Source of the DNA: Candidatus Gastranaerophilales bacterium
GTDB lineage: Bacteria; Cyanobacteriota; Vampirovibrionia; Gastranaerophilales; Gastranaerophilaceae
NCBI GenBank assembly: GCA_944326425.1
Contig: CALVDX010000002.1
Location: 1 to 64,000 of the forward strand
Length of the DNA stretch: 64,000 nt
Reading direction: 5' to 3'
The notes beneath the pieces were generated by a model. The model was not told the origin of the DNA. It ran no database searches and saw only the letters and a program-made list of their open reading frames with translations. Both the position numbers and the translations under genes were made by a program. The first letter of the stretch is position 1, and every line of letters begins with the position of its first letter. This document shows, piece after piece, positions 1 through 9,240 of this stretch.

Positions 1-99
1 GACCTGACTATACGCGTTAACGAACAGGACAAAGAAATCAAGGCGCTTAAGAAAGAAATAGCTGATTTAAGAAAAATTATCAGCAAATTACCTAAATAA
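1..99 (+). CDS. C-terminal end of an unidentified protein (partial)
   Basis: Reading frame 1 is open from the window edge to a TAA at 97-99 and gives 32 residues rich in Lys, Glu, Ile and Leu. The heptad-like pattern (EIKALKKEIADLRKII) suggests a C-terminal coiled coil. A hairpin and an intrinsic terminator follow directly, which supports a real gene end here. Nothing identifies the protein. Confidence 0.6.
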   Translation, partial: DLTIRVNEQDKEIKALKKEIADLRKIISKLPK

Positions 100-100
100 A

Positions 101-162
101 TAACCGTGCTGTGAACGGTTATGTGCTTTACAATTGCGGGTGGCAAAACCCGCTTTTTTTTT
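101..162 (+). terminator. Hairpin followed by intrinsic terminator
   Basis: A first hairpin pairs TAACCGT (101-107) with ACGGTTA (115-121). A second pairs GCGGGT (136-141) with ACCCGC (148-153) and is followed by nine T residues (154-162). The second is a classical intrinsic terminator for the gene ending at 99. Confidence 0.85.
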
Positions 163-355
163 AACATTCAAAAAATTAACCCCATTATTGGAGCTGGCTT
201 ATCTTCATTTATTTCTCTTTTATTTTCCAGTTTATTTAATAAATTATTTCTCACCTATTTACCCCTTTGTTAAGTTTGTAAACTTTTTGTAATTTTTTAG
301 CAATTTCAACATGTAAAAATACTTTATATAAATAAGAAAAAGAAGAGGAACGATT

Positions 356-628
356 ATGAGTTTAGAATTTGGACAACTTCTTCCATACCTTGGCGGTAAA
401 AATAATGTTCAAACCGGTTCAGTACAGGGTGTACCCGGCGGTGAACACGGCGGTCAGGGCAGAGCAGGAGGAACAGCAGCAACAGGCGGTATAGACGCAG
501 TCTGGGGCGGCGATCAGTATGGCAATATTAATGTTAATGCCGCAACAATGAACAGAATAAGCGCAATTAACGGAGAGCTCACGCCGGATGTATCAGGCAG
601 CGGTTTGAGACACCTTGCCTGGGCATAA
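356..628 (+). CDS. Small Gly-rich protein of unknown function (90 aa)
   Basis: This 90-residue protein has a Gly/Gln-rich middle (about residues 25-55), an Asn/Ala-rich stretch and no Cys. No signal peptide or membrane segment is visible. The start is supported by AGAGGAA about 6 nt upstream of the ATG and by a compact, T-rich promoter-like region before it. The gene stands alone between the terminator at 136-162 and the converging fliI end. I do not recognise the family; a structural or surface role would be guesswork. Confidence 0.6.
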   Translation: MSLEFGQLLPYLGGKNNVQTGSVQGVPGGEHGGQGRAGGTAATGGIDAVWGGDQYGNINVNAATMNRISAINGELTPDVSGSGLRHLAWA

Positions 629-677
629 TAAATTATTTTTGTTAATTTTATTTTTTTAGAAAATTAATTTAATTACT

Positions 678-864
678 ACAGTCTCTTAACGAAACAATGA
701 CAGGGCAAAATTTGTTTGAGCGCAGCGAGTTATTTTGCCTCGGGTTGAGTTTAGAGACTGTATTTGATTGCGTAGTTTTTCTTTCTTTGTCCAGATTTCT
801 TTCTTTTTTCATCGCAATACAAAAGAAAGAAATCTGGTGCGGGGTATGGGGGTGCATAGCCCCC
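678..864. repeat. Nested palindromic intergenic element
   Basis: Three inverted repeats lie side by side. The outer pair 678-690 / 749-761 matches over 13 bp with one mismatch and encloses GGCAAAAT/ATTTTGCC (704-711 / 732-739). A second is a perfect 17-bp stem, 791-807 with 821-837, with a 13-nt loop. A third pairs GGGGG (848-852) with CCCCC (860-864). The block lies between the converging ends of the small 356-628 gene and fliI, so part may work as a bidirectional terminator, but no clean U-tract follows. The short open frames across it look fortuitous. Confidence 0.6.
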
Positions 865-876
865 GATAATATTATC

Positions 877-2193
877 TTATTTCATTTCACTAAGTTTGAT
901 AAGATTGGCTATGGTAGTATCATAGTCAATCTTTTCGCCTGTTGACTGTTTTAAAAACTTATTTATCTCAGGCATCAATTTAATTGCACGATCGCATTCG
1001 GCATTTGCACCCCTTACATATGCCCCGATGGTTATTAAGTCCTCATTTTGCCTGTAAACAGCCATAAGGTTTCGCAGTTCACCCGCAGCACGTCTGTGTT
1101 CGGGGCTTGTAACCTCCGGCATTACACGGCTTATGGATTCTAAAACATCTACCGCCGGATAATGATTTTTATGCGCCATTGCGCGCGAAAGCACTATGTG
1201 TCCGTCAAGAATACTTCTTGCAGTATCAGATATCGGCTCGTTAAAGTCATCACCTTCTACAAGAACTGTATAAAGTCCGGTAATCGTGCCTTTATCGTTT
1301 GTTCCCGTTCTTTCAAGGAGTTTAGGCATAAGTGCAAACACTGAAGGGGTATAACCTCTTGTTGCAGGCGGCTCGCCGACTGCAAGTCCGACTTCACGCT
1401 GAGCCATTGCAATACGGGTTACACTATCAAGCATAAACAGAACATCCATCCCCTGATCCCTGAAATACTCGGCAATAGTCGTTGCGACAAATGCCGCTTT
1501 TATTTTTACAAGGGAGGGCTGTTCGGAAGTCGCAGCAACAACAATTGAACGTTTCATCCCCTCTTCGCCGAGAATATTTTCTATAAATTCCTTAACCTCT
1601 CTTCCGCGCTCGCCAATCAAAGCGATAACGTTTAAATCAGCACTTGTATTTTTAGCAAACATACCTATTGTCGTACTCTTACCAACGCCAGATCCTGCAA
1701 AAATTCCCATCCGCTGGCCTTTACCAACTGTTATAAACCCGTCAACAGAACGCACGCCTAAGGCAAGCGGCTGTGTAATCCGCGTTCTCCTAAGCGGATT
1801 AATCAATTCTGCTGTAGTAGAGCGAAAATCATTTATCTTAATTTTTCCAAGTGTATCAATCGGCCGCCCCAAACCGTCAAGGACTCTGCCTATTAACTGT
1901 TTCCCTACCCCAACCTGCATTGCGCTGCCTGTACTTTCAACAATTGACCCGGGGCGTACGCCCTCAACCGACCCGAGCGGCATCAGCAAAATTCTGTTTT
2001 CTCTAAAACCTACAACCTCCGCCCAGATAGGTTCTGCACCAAACGAAGAATAAATATAACACAAATCACCAATCGATGCTGCCGGACCGTCTGCTTCTAT
2101 AATAAGCCCGATTATCTCAACAACCCGCCCGATAAGTTTTTTTGTATTTGTAGAATTTATTATTTCAAGGTAACGCTCTTTATTAAATGTCAT
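877..2193 (-). CDS. fliI: Flagellum-specific ATP synthase FliI
   Basis: FliI is the hexameric ATPase of the flagellar type III export apparatus at the inner membrane; it helps unfold and deliver export substrates. The 438-residue length is normal. Residues 167-174 form the Walker A loop (GSGVGKST), GERGREV lies at 194-200, and the Walker B region ends in LFMLD near 252-256, followed by SVTR. These are typical of the FliI/FliN-associated F1-like ATPase family rather than of F1 beta. It is the last gene of the fliF-fliG-fliH-fliI operon and its start overlaps the fliH end by 11 bp, which suggests translational coupling with its regulator FliH. Confidence 0.96.
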   Translation of the reverse strand: MTFNKERYLEIINSTNTKKLIGRVVEIIGLIIEADGPAASIGDLCYIYSSFGAEPIWAEVVGFRENRILLMPLGSVEGVRPGSIVESTGSAMQVGVGKQLIGRVLDGLGRPIDTLGKIKINDFRSTTAELINPLRRTRITQPLALGVRSVDGFITVGKGQRMGIFAGSGVGKSTTIGMFAKNTSADLNVIALIGERGREVKEFIENILGEEGMKRSIVVAATSEQPSLVKIKAAFVATTIAEYFRDQGMDVLFMLDSVTRIAMAQREVGLAVGEPPATRGYTPSVFALMPKLLERTGTNDKGTITGLYTVLVEGDDFNEPISDTARSILDGHIVLSRAMAHKNHYPAVDVLESISRVMPEVTSPEHRRAAGELRNLMAVYRQNEDLITIGAYVRGANAECDRAIKLMPEINKFLKQSTGEKIDYDTTIANLIKLSEMK

Positions 2194-2950
2194 TTTTCAA
2201 CGCTTCCGCACGAAGTTTCTTTACAATCTCTTCTATTTTTGATGAAATCCGCGCATCAACCCGTGAAGAAATTGACTCAACAATAGTACCGTCATCAGAA
2301 AGCGCAGGATCTTCAACAATTTTTATATTTTTTACGTTAGGAATTTCATACTTAAACCGCTCGCTAAATGATGAAATCCGGCCGACAAGCTTCGGGTTAA
2401 CAATTATTGTAATATTTTCCTTATCAGGCAGCTGCATAACTGTTTCTGCCGTTATTTTATATAAAAGATTATCATCAATAGGTTTGCCGCAAACTTTAAG
2501 CGCAATTGCATTAATAAGTTCAACAATATCTTTTTCCGCCGATTTGATAATATCGTGTTTTAACTCAAAAGAACTTTGCGCAAGTGTATCAAGCGCTTTC
2601 AGTGCTTCTGCCGCGTCATTGTCAAATTTTTCAAGCCCGTCTTTCATCCCCTGTTCAAAACCGGCGTCATACCCTTCCTGTTTTATTTGTTCATACTCTT
2701 CTTCAGCACGCTTTCTTGCATCCTCAATTATATGTGTTGCTCTGGTTTCAGCCTGCTCAACCAATGTATTAGCTTTACTTTCCGCAGCAGCCATCATCTC
2801 TTTTTTCTTCAATTCGGTCTGCGCAATAATTGCCTTAACTTTAGCCTGCTGCTGTGTCACAGGAGTATCTTCAATAGGCAGCACGTATTCACCGCCCATA
2901 TGTACATTTGAACTCTTTATTCTGCTGTTTAATTTATTATCATTATTCAA
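2183..2950 (-). CDS. fliH: Flagellar assembly protein FliH
   Basis: FliH binds FliI, restrains its ATPase activity and tethers it to the export gate and the C-ring. The 255-residue product has a long charged, Ala/Glu/Lys-rich helical region at about 30-120, typical of the FliH/YscL/V-ATPase E-subunit stalk, and a conserved C-terminal half with the pattern NPKLVGRI and VEDPALSDDGTIVES. It overlaps fliG by 8 bp and fliI by 11 bp. FliH sequences diverge strongly, so operon position adds much of the confidence. Confidence 0.92.
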   Translation of the reverse strand: MNNDNKLNSRIKSSNVHMGGEYVLPIEDTPVTQQQAKVKAIIAQTELKKKEMMAAAESKANTLVEQAETRATHIIEDARKRAEEEYEQIKQEGYDAGFEQGMKDGLEKFDNDAAEALKALDTLAQSSFELKHDIIKSAEKDIVELINAIALKVCGKPIDDNLLYKITAETVMQLPDKENITIIVNPKLVGRISSFSERFKYEIPNVKNIKIVEDPALSDDGTIVESISSRVDARISSKIEEIVKKLRAEALKNDI

Positions 2951-3983
2951 TTAACTCATCCTCTACACTTGCACGGGTAATTGTGATTTCTCCGGAAACT
3001 TCAAGCGAACGTATAGTTGCAACGATTTTGGTTTGCGCCTCCTGTACATCTTTGGCGCGGACAGGGCCAAGGTACTCCATATCATCTTTAAGCATTTGTT
3101 GTGCACGCTCTGACATGTTTTTAAAGATTTTATCTTTAATTTCATCCTTAGTTCCTTTAAGTGCAAGCGAGAGCTCTTTGGAATCAACTTCTCTGAGTAC
3201 TTTTTGAATAGAGCGGTCATCGAGGATAACAATATCTTCAAATACAAACATAAGATCTTTAACTTCCTGTGCAAGTTCTTGATTTTCAATATCGAGCCAC
3301 TCCATGATATTCTTTTCTGTCGCTCTGTCGCAGCAGTTCAGAATATTTGCAAGAGATTCTACACCGCCTGCAGTAGAAAAATCCTGAACAAGAAGTGCCG
3401 AGAATTTACGCTGCACAATGTCTTCAATTACAGATAAGATTTCCGGATTAGTAGGAGTCATTTCGGCAATACGCATAGATACCGCCGCCTGAATATCCGG
3501 CGGCAAAAATGAGAGCACCTGCGCCGATAAATCCGGACGAATATAGGCCAGAATAAGCGCTAAAAGCTGGGGATTTTCAGAAGAAAATGTATTTGCCAAC
3601 TGGCTTGGGTCAGCATCATTAAGAAAGTGGAACGGATTTGTATTAATAAGTGAATTAACCCTGTCAAGCATTTTGCTTGCTTCTTCCGCACCATAAACAT
3701 TTTCTAATAACTGTTTAGCATACCCTACACCGCCCTGGGCAATATAGTTTTTTGCCTGAAAAACTATTTTGAATTCTTCTAATATTCCATTCAAAACATC
3801 GTCCGGAAGCTTACCCAGGTTAGCAATATCAAGCGTGATTTGTTCCAATAAATCTCTATCACCAATATTTTTAAGGATTTCAGAGGCAGTATTAGGGCCA
3901 AGAGCAATCAGAAGCGCCGCCACCTTCTGGCTCGGGCGTGTTATTTTCTGTTCCTTCTGTTTTTTTAAATCCTCTAATGACAT
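2943..3983 (-). CDS. fliG: Flagellar motor switch protein FliG
   Basis: FliG forms the top of the C-ring, binds FliF and contacts the stator to produce torque. The 346-residue length matches the family. The middle-domain EHPQ motif appears as ENPQ at 136-139, and the C-terminal domain keeps the charged torque helix (near VDSKELSLALKG, then EIKDKIFKNMS), where Lys, Asp and Glu face the stator. The gene starts 6 nt after fliF, in the usual fliF-fliG order. Confidence 0.96.
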   Translation of the reverse strand: MSLEDLKKQKEQKITRPSQKVAALLIALGPNTASEILKNIGDRDLLEQITLDIANLGKLPDDVLNGILEEFKIVFQAKNYIAQGGVGYAKQLLENVYGAEEASKMLDRVNSLINTNPFHFLNDADPSQLANTFSSENPQLLALILAYIRPDLSAQVLSFLPPDIQAAVSMRIAEMTPTNPEILSVIEDIVQRKFSALLVQDFSTAGGVESLANILNCCDRATEKNIMEWLDIENQELAQEVKDLMFVFEDIVILDDRSIQKVLREVDSKELSLALKGTKDEIKDKIFKNMSERAQQMLKDDMEYLGPVRAKDVQEAQTKIVATIRSLEVSGEITITRASVEDELIE

Positions 3984-3989
3984 CCGCTA

Positions 3990-5552
3990 TTAATCCTTTA
4001 AGTACGATGTTATTAATTTAGCGGCCTCTTCGGGAGACTGCATTACTATATCGTTAAGCTCGCTAATACGCGCTTCTTTCTGAGATTGGGTATAATTCTG
4101 CCTGAATTCTATTATCGGGTCTCTATCAGACATTTGATCTATGACATCCTCACCCGGCGCAACTGAAACAGATGTATTTATGCTTGAATGACCTGCCGGC
4201 ATTTTTATTTTTGTAAATTTATCCAATATACTCTTTAACATAATAAGAGCAACAAGCCCCAGCACAAATAATATAACTAACGGAAGAACATTATCTATAA
4301 TTGTTCCTACAACTTCTTCACGCTGGTACTTAGCACGGATGACTGATTGGCGTTCTTCTTCTGCAGCAAGGCCCTCAAACTGCAAGCCGGAAACAGTAAT
4401 CACATCTCCGCGTTCATAATCACAGCCGGAAGCAGATAGAACAAGATTTTCCAATTCCTTTTTCTCCGCATCAGTCAGAATTTTATTAACAGCAACTGCA
4501 ATAGTTAACCGTTTAATTGTCCCTGGAGCGTATACAACCTGCTTAATCTCTTTTGAAACACTGTAGTTAATTGAACTTTTTTCTTTTGAATAATTTAAAT
4601 TTTTAGGATTAGCAGTTACACCGTTTTGGACAGGAATTTGGTTTGGGTTTTCGTAAGTTTCAATTTCCGTCTGGGAACTTGTCATTACACCCTGATTTGT
4701 ATTTGCTACAGGAATATAACTCTCAATGGTAGATTTTGCAGAATTAAAATCAATATCCGCATTAACCTGTACAGAAACGTTTCCTGCACCGACTATCTTT
4801 TCCAGAACTTTTGCAATCTTGGCAGCAGTTTGATTTTCAAGGTTGGATTTAAAACTTTCCATATCCGTAGAATTTTTTGCAACTTCATCGGAAAGGCTCG
4901 CACCGTTTTGATCGGTAATAAATACCCTCTCAGGAGTAAGACGCGGAACGGAGAAGGCTACCAGATTTTTAATAGCTTTAACCTGTGTGGTTTTCAATCT
5001 GTACCCGGGTTCTAAAACAAGCATAACAGATGCGGAAGGCGCCTCATCTTTATCCTGAAAAATAGAACGTTCGGGCTCAGCAAGATGAACTTTAGCGTAT
5101 CTAATCCCCTTCATCTTTTCTATTGCACGCGTTAATTCCCCCTGATAAATCCGTTGCTTAGTTAATTTATTTTTAAAATCAGTTGAGCCCAACTGCATAT
5201 CATCAAGAAGTTCAAAGCCCGAGTCCTCACGTTGTATCATATCATTTTCAACAACAAAAACTCTCAATTCATCACGAACATTGGAGGGAACAAAAATCGT
5301 CCTTTTATCTTCTGACAGCTTATATGGATGCCCGTTCTTTTTTAAACCTTCTATTACACTTATAGCATTTGTTTCGCTTAAGTCTGAATACAAAACCGCC
5401 CAATCCGGCTCAAGAGCTTTGGACAAGAAAAACGATGCCGCAACCAGAGTAAGTACAACAATAACCAGCATTGCAAATTTCTGGGTACTGTCCAAGCCGT
5501 TCCATAAGCGTTTTACATCCGAAGCTAATAAGTTAAAATAATTGCCTTCCAT
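3990..5552 (-). CDS. fliF: Flagellar MS-ring protein FliF
   Basis: FliF builds the MS-ring in the inner membrane on which the rotor and export gate assemble. The 520-residue protein has a first membrane helix at about 26-43, a periplasmic ring-building region (SDLSETNAISVIEGLKK onward is the family's first conserved block) and a second membrane helix at about 417-438. The C-terminal tail ending in EEAAKLITSYLKD is the FliG-binding peptide. It is the first gene of the minus-strand operon. Its upstream region has no strong Shine-Dalgarno sequence: AAAGG lies about 14 nt from the ATG. Confidence 0.96.
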   Translation of the reverse strand: MEGNYFNLLASDVKRLWNGLDSTQKFAMLVIVVLTLVAASFFLSKALEPDWAVLYSDLSETNAISVIEGLKKNGHPYKLSEDKRTIFVPSNVRDELRVFVVENDMIQREDSGFELLDDMQLGSTDFKNKLTKQRIYQGELTRAIEKMKGIRYAKVHLAEPERSIFQDKDEAPSASVMLVLEPGYRLKTTQVKAIKNLVAFSVPRLTPERVFITDQNGASLSDEVAKNSTDMESFKSNLENQTAAKIAKVLEKIVGAGNVSVQVNADIDFNSAKSTIESYIPVANTNQGVMTSSQTEIETYENPNQIPVQNGVTANPKNLNYSKEKSSINYSVSKEIKQVVYAPGTIKRLTIAVAVNKILTDAEKKELENLVLSASGCDYERGDVITVSGLQFEGLAAEEERQSVIRAKYQREEVVGTIIDNVLPLVILFVLGLVALIMLKSILDKFTKIKMPAGHSSINTSVSVAPGEDVIDQMSDRDPIIEFRQNYTQSQKEARISELNDIVMQSPEEAAKLITSYLKD

Positions 5553-5639
5553 TTATATGTTTTTACCTTTTATTCCAAAATTTATAGAATACTCCCACAA
5601 TAATATAATAATAGCGTGGAATAAAAATCTTTTCAATTT

Positions 5640-5657
5640 TGTAAAGCTAACTTTACA
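5640..5657. promoter_or_regulatory. Palindrome between divergent fliF and sulP
   Basis: TGTAAAG (5640-5646) and CTTTACA (5651-5657) form a perfect 7-bp inverted repeat with a 4-bp spacer between the divergent fliF and SulP genes. It could be an operator. A -10-like TAAAAT at 5689-5694 precedes the SulP start by 8 nt. Confidence 0.35.
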
Positions 5658-5702
5658 GTATTTGAATTAGATTTTTCTTTATTTATTGTAAAATAAATAT
5701 TA

Positions 5703-7304
5703 ATGAAAGTATTAGATAAAATACGAGGTGACTTTTTAGGTGGAATCGTTTCTTCAATTGTTGCACTACCTCAGGCACTTGCTTTTGGGGTAGCAACCGG
5801 ATTAGGTGCCGGCGCAGGAGTTTGGAGCGCCATTATCTTATGTTTTATAGCAGGTATCCTTGGCGGAGTTCTTGTCTCCGGACCGACAGGCCCTGTAACT
5901 ATTGTTTTAACTTCAATGATTTTAACCCATTCATTAGAACTACAGACAATTGTAACAGTAATGGCTCTCGCCGCTATTTTTCAGTTCATTATAGGCTTAA
6001 CCCCGCTGCCCGGGATTGTTAAGTACGTTCCGTATCCGGTGATATCCGGATTTATGAACGGGGTCGGAACATTACTTATACTTTTACAGCTAAATCCGCT
6101 CATCGGACAGCCGATTGAAGCTTCACCGGTTGAAGGCTTGAAAAAATTATTTACATCACCGATAAATCACGATGCACTTATACTAGGCGGACTGACTTTA
6201 TTAATAGTATTTTTAACACCTAAAAAAATAAACAGAATTTTCCCGTCACAAATTATTGCACTTATTCTGGGCACTATAATATCAGTAAAAATGGGTGCTG
6301 ACGTTACAAGAATTTCGGAAATCTCGTTTAATTTTCCGGGGTTTATTACACCGGTACTTAACCCTAAAGTTATTCTTGACTGCGTTCCATACGCACTTGT
6401 ACTTGCTATTATTGCATCTTCAGAAAGTCTGCTGACAGGGCTTGTTGTAGATTCACTCACTAAAACAAAAACTCCGCCCAAAAGAATTTTAACCGCGCAG
6501 GGTATCGGAAACTTCTTCTGCGCAATTACAGGTTCCTTATTCGGCTCTGCCGCTACCATGCGCAGCGCTGCTGCAATTAATGTCGGTGCAGCAACAAGGT
6601 TAGTAACAGTTATTAACCCGCTTATCCTGCTTACCGTACTTATTTGCTTTGCAGATTTTGCAAAACAAATTCCTCTCTGCGTTCTTGCCGGAATTCTTAT
6701 AAAAATCGGGTACGACATTATTGATACAAAATTATTAAAAGTTATAAAATATGCCCCGAGAGACGATTTGTACGTTTTAGCGGTTGTATTCCTGCTGACA
6801 GTATTCTATAACCTGATTTTTGCAGTCGGTGCGGGTATTACACTTGCATCTCTTCTCTATGCAAAAAGGGTTGCTGATAAAACCTCGCTCGGGGTTAAAA
6901 CCGTTCAGGATGACGAAATTGATGAACTGGAAAAACAACTATTTAAAGTTTACAACTATCAAATCCGTGTTGTGCACATTGACGGACAATTCTTCTTTGG
7001 CTCCGCAACACAACTTGTCGCACAGTTTGAAGAGCAGCTTGGCACTAAATTCCTTATCCTTAACTATGAATCAGGCGCCCTCCTTGATATTTCCGCAATA
7101 TTTGCACTAGAAGACATAATCGTAAGGCTGCAGGGACAAAGAATCCGTATTATGCTGGTTGTTAAAAACGAAGAAGTCCGCGGGCAATTAAAAGATTTGA
7201 ACATTGTCGCGCAGGTCGGAGAAGAAAATGTGTTTTACAATGAGTATGACGCAGTCGACAGTGCAAAGCAGAGAATTAAAAACAAGTTTTTAGGGCAGGG
7301 GTAA
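5703..7304 (+). CDS. SulP (SLC26) family anion transporter with STAS domain
   Basis: SulP proteins move sulfate, bicarbonate or other inorganic anions across the inner membrane. The N-terminal ~400 residues are a chain of hydrophobic helices opening with the family block GGIVSSIVALPQALAFG and containing the VSGPTGP signature. A C-terminal STAS domain (about 415-525, with FFFGSATQL and LDISAIFALED) gives the usual architecture, and 533 residues is normal. There is no Shine-Dalgarno sequence. The stop codon TAA lies inside the first GGGGTAAA of the repeat that follows. The substrate cannot be told from sequence; bicarbonate or sulfate are the usual candidates. Confidence 0.93.
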   Translation: MKVLDKIRGDFLGGIVSSIVALPQALAFGVATGLGAGAGVWSAIILCFIAGILGGVLVSGPTGPVTIVLTSMILTHSLELQTIVTVMALAAIFQFIIGLTPLPGIVKYVPYPVISGFMNGVGTLLILLQLNPLIGQPIEASPVEGLKKLFTSPINHDALILGGLTLLIVFLTPKKINRIFPSQIIALILGTIISVKMGADVTRISEISFNFPGFITPVLNPKVILDCVPYALVLAIIASSESLLTGLVVDSLTKTKTPPKRILTAQGIGNFFCAITGSLFGSAATMRSAAAINVGAATRLVTVINPLILLTVLICFADFAKQIPLCVLAGILIKIGYDIIDTKLLKVIKYAPRDDLYVLAVVFLLTVFYNLIFAVGAGITLASLLYAKRVADKTSLGVKTVQDDEIDELEKQLFKVYNYQIRVVHIDGQFFFGSATQLVAQFEEQLGTKFLILNYESGALLDISAIFALEDIIVRLQGQRIRIMLVVKNEEVRGQLKDLNIVAQVGEENVFYNEYDAVDSAKQRIKNKFLGQG

Positions 7305-7385
7305 AGGGGTAAGTGTATCCGCCGCATTGAAATAATGACTACAAGTTTAGCACGGCGGGGCTGGAATAAGTGTATCGAGCGGTTT
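7298..7385. repeat. GGGGTAAA-headed intergenic repeat
   Basis: The end of the SulP gene runs into GGGGTAAAGGGGTAA, followed by TGTATCCGCCGCATTGAAATAATGACTACAAG in the same order as in the other copies of this family. The ACTACA anchor is at 7338. A second, degenerate half follows (GGGGCTGGAATAAGTGTATC). Confidence 0.7.
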
Positions 7386-7395
7386 CAATGCATTA

Positions 7396-7424
7396 TTGTA
7401 CGTGTTCTCGTTTTGTGCTACTCT
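7396..7424 (+). promoter_or_regulatory. Promoter of the PadR gene, predicted leaderless
   Basis: TTGTAC (7396-7401) is separated by exactly 17 bp from TACTCT (7419-7424), and TGC directly precedes the -10 (extended -10). The ATG follows 6 nt later, so transcription would begin at or next to the start codon. Confidence 0.7.
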
Positions 7425-7430
7425 TAACTT

Positions 7431-7937
7431 ATGATTGAACTCCTGATTTTATACTTATTAAACAAATATCAGCTCACGATGTACGGCACTCAGAAAAAGA
7501 TTGCGGAAGATTTTGCAATCTACACAAAACCAGGCATCGGTACAATTAAACCGGCACTGGTCAGGCTTGAAGAAAAGGGATTCATCACATCAAGACGTTC
7601 TATTTCAAACGGAGGCAGGGTCTCCGTATATTATACAATCACCCCCGCAGGGATAGAGGAATTAAAACGGCTTATCGTTGCCCGAACATCAGATAACCCC
7701 GTTAAATTCCTGAACACCGCACGAATTAAACTAATCTGCGCATCTCTGCTCACCCCGCAGGAACAGGTTAAACTCATTGATCAGCTTAAACTGAAGGCTG
7801 AAACTCTCTATAACAAAACAGCAGGCAAAATAGAAAGTGCCGATTTTTATTACAAAATGGTTACAGACAACCAGCTGCAGGAGTACAAGAACTTTATGTC
7901 GCTTTTAGAAGGTATGAGAAATGGCTGCACTGGTTAG
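7431..7937 (+). CDS. PadR-family transcriptional regulator
   Basis: This 168-residue protein has the PadR winged-helix pattern: an N-terminal helix (ELLILYLLNKYQLTMYG), a recognition region with GTIKPALVRLEEKGFI, and a wing ending in YYTITPAGIEELKRL. The C-terminal half is a helical dimerisation region with no visible ligand motif. The start has no Shine-Dalgarno sequence but sits 6 nt after an extended -10. Its last 17 bp overlap the next gene, so the two are probably expressed together; whether PadR regulates that gene is unknown. Confidence 0.85.
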   Translation: MIELLILYLLNKYQLTMYGTQKKIAEDFAIYTKPGIGTIKPALVRLEEKGFITSRRSISNGGRVSVYYTITPAGIEELKRLIVARTSDNPVKFLNTARIKLICASLLTPQEQVKLIDQLKLKAETLYNKTAGKIESADFYYKMVTDNQLQEYKNFMSLLEGMRNGCTG

Positions 7938-9192
7938 TGATGTAGTTGAAGGTTCTATCGCGGAAGAACTCGGAATATCATCAGGCGATGAGATTCTCTC
8001 CATTGACGGAACAAAACTCCGCGACATGATTGATTACAAATTTCTTACCGCGTCGGAAGAATTAACCCTTGAAATAAAAAAAACAAACGGTGAAATTGAA
8101 GAAATAGAACTTGAAAAGGATTTTGAGGACGATTTGGGTATTATCTTTGAAAGCGCGGTTTTTGATAAAATCAAGCCCTGCTTAAACCACTGTATTTTTT
8201 GTTTCGTTGACCAACAGCCCAAAGGGCTCAGAAAAACACTCTACATAAAAGATGATGATTACAGGTTATCATATCTGCAGGGAACTTATGTTACATTAAC
8301 AAACCTCACAGACGAGGACAAAAAACGAATAAAATCGATGAGTCTCGGCCCGTTTTATATTTCCGTGCACACAACCAATCCCGAATTACGGGTTAAAATG
8401 CTGCGAAACCCGAACGCCGCAAAGATTATGGAAGAATTAAACTGGTTTAAAAAGAACCATATCCCATTCCATGCACAAATTGTACTCTGCCCCGGCTTTA
8501 ACGATGGGGAAGAGCTTGACCGCACGCTCAAAGACCTTACTTCCCTTAAAAGTGCGTTACTATCGGTTGCCATCGTTCCTGTAGGAATTACGAATTTCAG
8601 GGAAGGAAATATTTTAAAAGAAGTAACAAAAGAAAAAGCAATTGAAACAATAGAAATCGCAAACAAATACAAGAAAGTCTGCTGCTCCGATGAATTCTTC
8701 TTAAAAGCGGGGTTTGATATTCCGCCGGCAAAGTATTACGGAAAATATCCGCAATTATCAGACGGTGTCGGCTCTTTAAGGCTTTTGCTGGAGGATTTTA
8801 AGAAGTGCAAACTGCCAAAATCAATAAAATCCCCGCTTAAGCTTATCTTTGCCTCGTCAACAGCAGCGTATACCGCTGTTAAACAAATTGCAGACAGGTT
8901 TAACAAAGTAAAAAACCTAGAATGTATAACCCTGCCCGTAAAATCCGAGTACTGGGGGAAAAATATTACGGTTGCGGGATTAATCACCTCTGACGACCTT
9001 ATTAACACTGTTAAAGACACCGATGCCGATTTTGTCGTGATACCATCAGTTATGCTAAAACCATACAGTGAGGACTTTTTAGACGGCAATAATCTTGACT
9101 ATGTAAAAGCAAAAACAAAAAAAGAATTTCTTGTTATTAATAACAGTTACTCTTTTAAAGAAGTTGCGGACTTTGTAAATTCTTTTTCATAA
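7921..9192 (+). CDS. PDZ / radical-SAM-like / DUF512 protein
   Basis: The 423-residue protein begins with a PDZ-like segment (about 5-70, GSIAEELGISSGDEILSIDG) followed by a CxxxCxxC cluster at Cys87, Cys91 and Cys94, the spacing that binds the radical-SAM 4Fe-4S cluster. The C-terminal half matches the DUF512 pattern. This architecture is the conserved family modelled as TIGR03279, common in cyanobacteria and Firmicutes; its reaction is not established. AAGG lies 8 nt before the ATG, supporting this start inside the PadR gene end. Confidence 0.88.
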   Translation: MAALVSDVVEGSIAEELGISSGDEILSIDGTKLRDMIDYKFLTASEELTLEIKKTNGEIEEIELEKDFEDDLGIIFESAVFDKIKPCLNHCIFCFVDQQPKGLRKTLYIKDDDYRLSYLQGTYVTLTNLTDEDKKRIKSMSLGPFYISVHTTNPELRVKMLRNPNAAKIMEELNWFKKNHIPFHAQIVLCPGFNDGEELDRTLKDLTSLKSALLSVAIVPVGITNFREGNILKEVTKEKAIETIEIANKYKKVCCSDEFFLKAGFDIPPAKYYGKYPQLSDGVGSLRLLLEDFKKCKLPKSIKSPLKLIFASSTAAYTAVKQIADRFNKVKNLECITLPVKSEYWGKNITVAGLITSDDLINTVKDTDADFVVIPSVMLKPYSEDFLDGNNLDYVKAKTKKEFLVINNSYSFKEVADFVNSFS

Positions 9193-9195
9193 TTA

Positions 9196-9218
9196 ACTAA
9201 AAAACAGCAATTTTTAGT
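9196..9218 (+). terminator. Possible weak terminator hairpin
   Basis: ACTAAAAA (9196-9203) and TTTTTAGT (9211-9218) form an AT-only-rich 8-bp stem just after the DUF512 gene, followed by a loosely T-rich stretch. It is weak on energetic grounds. Confidence 0.35.
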
Positions 9219-9240
9219 CTTTGCATGTTTTTATAAATAT

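Noticed and set aside
669-945. Two short frames (62 and 82 residues) over the nested palindromes
   Set aside because: Both are explained by the inverted repeats; one also runs into the fliI end. No ribosome-binding site.
2187-2954. 255-residue open frame opposite fliH
   Set aside because: It is the exact antisense of fliH, Ser/Phe/Ile-rich, and caused by the codon use of fliH.
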